From Anaerolineae bacterium (GTDB taxonomy: Bacteria > Chloroflexota > Anaerolineae > Aggregatilineales > Aggregatilineaceae): 5,572 nt of DNA. The notes below the pieces were generated by a model that did no database searches, was not told the DNA's origin, and worked only from the letters and a program-made list of their open reading frames with translations. Position 1 is the first letter of the stretch. The number at the start of each line of letters is the position of its first letter. The stretch is taken from contig JADLHR010000297.1 of the NCBI GenBank assembly GCA_020848665.1, positions 1 to 5,572 of the forward strand. The letters are read 5' to 3'. This document shows, piece after piece, positions 5,206 through 5,572 of the stretch. A program made the translations under genes and the position numbers.

Positions 5206-5572
5206 ATGTCGAAACCCGACTGGAACCACCTGGCCGAACAGCTTCACGACACCGAGCCAAAAGTACGCTGCCGGACGATCCGGCAACTGGCCGCTGCCCG
5301 CGATCCACAGGTCATCCCTCTGCTCCGCAACGCCTACCTTCAGGATGACGATGACCGCGTGCACGCCGCTGCCAGGAAGGCGCTCGCGCAGTTCCGCGCT
5401 ATGCAGCAGGGCGGCTCGCCGGGCCGCCGGCTGATAATCAGCCAAACGACGCTGACCCGGGCGATCGGGGTGTTGGCGCTGACTCTGGTTATACTGCTGG
5501 CCGCAAACGCCGCCGTGCGCGCGCTTGGCCGGGCCGAAAGCGACGCCAGCGCGTCTGCTGGAAAGGACGAGA
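5206..5572 (+). CDS. HEAT-repeat protein with one membrane segment, 3'-truncated by the window edge
   Basis: The frame is open from ATG 5206 to the window end without a stop, giving 122 visible residues. An in-frame TGA at 5188, with no other start codon between, fixes ATG 5206 as the only possible start on this side. A weak GGA lies 7 bases upstream. Residues about 8-45 form a HEAT-like helical hairpin containing VRCRTIRQLA and a Leu-rich second helix. Residues about 46-64 (DDDDRVHAAARKALAQF) look like the first helix of a second unit. After a Gly/Arg-rich turn, residues about 84-104 are hydrophobic enough for a membrane helix, which would leave the short HEAT part in the cytoplasm if the N terminus is inside. 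HEAT repeats usually mediate protein contacts. No specific function can be assigned, and the rest of the protein lies beyond the window. Confidence 0.75.
   Translation, partial: MSKPDWNHLAEQLHDTEPKVRCRTIRQLAAARDPQVIPLLRNAYLQDDDDRVHAAARKALAQFRAMQQGGSPGRRLIISQTTLTRAIGVLALTLVILLAANAAVRALGRAESDASASAGKDE

Noticed and set aside
5118..5348. Open frame of 76 codons on the + strand before and into the HEAT gene
   Set aside because: It starts inside the promoter region and overlaps the HEAT-repeat frame. Its composition is Arg/Pro/Ser-rich and it has no domain.

Overview
The window looks like ordinary chromosome from a GC-rich bacterium, most plausibly an Anaerolineae-type member of the Chloroflexota. 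That assignment is an inference from gene content: a DnaD-family protein beside the replicative helicase, a putative lipoprotein with a Thr/Pro-rich linker and an SH3b domain, and a membrane-anchored HEAT-repeat protein. There is no 16S or other phylogenetic marker here to prove it. No CRISPR array, tRNA, rRNA, insertion sequence, phage or defence cassette was found.

Region 1 (1-3064, + strand) is a replication-helicase operon. It starts with the 3' three quarters of dnaB, the replicative helicase, whose N-terminal part lies upstream of the window. After 24 bases comes a DnaD-family primosome protein of 234 aa. Its end overlaps the start of a 462-aa DnaC/DnaI-type helicase-loader ATPase. The helicase, a probable origin/primosome adaptor and a probable loader ATPase would thus be made from one transcript.

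The loader is the most unusual object in the window. It has a four-cysteine putative zinc site, then two AAA+ domains arranged as a gapless 191-residue tandem duplication. The first domain has the full set of expected motifs. The second keeps Walker A and the IRSR arginine segment, but has lost the second Walker B acid (His instead) and the sensor-1 Asn (Thr instead). It looks like a covalently fused pair of one active and one probably hydrolysis-deficient ATPase.

Region 2 (3065-3160) is a convergent intergenic gap holding a GC-rich hairpin with T-tracts on both strands, probably a bidirectional terminator.

Region 3 (3161-3790, - strand) is plsY, the membrane acyl-phosphate:glycerol-3-phosphate acyltransferase of phospholipid synthesis. 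It has a longer than usual segment between two of its conserved motifs.

Region 4 (3791-5113) opens with a divergent promoter region. It then carries a putative lipoprotein (4020-5030) with a signal peptide, a Thr/Pro linker, an SH3b domain and an unrecognised C-terminal domain with two cysteines. The gene is followed by a short direct repeat and a hairpin terminator.

Region 5 (5114-5572) has a fair sigma-70-type promoter and then the start of a HEAT-repeat protein with one membrane segment. That gene runs off the right edge.
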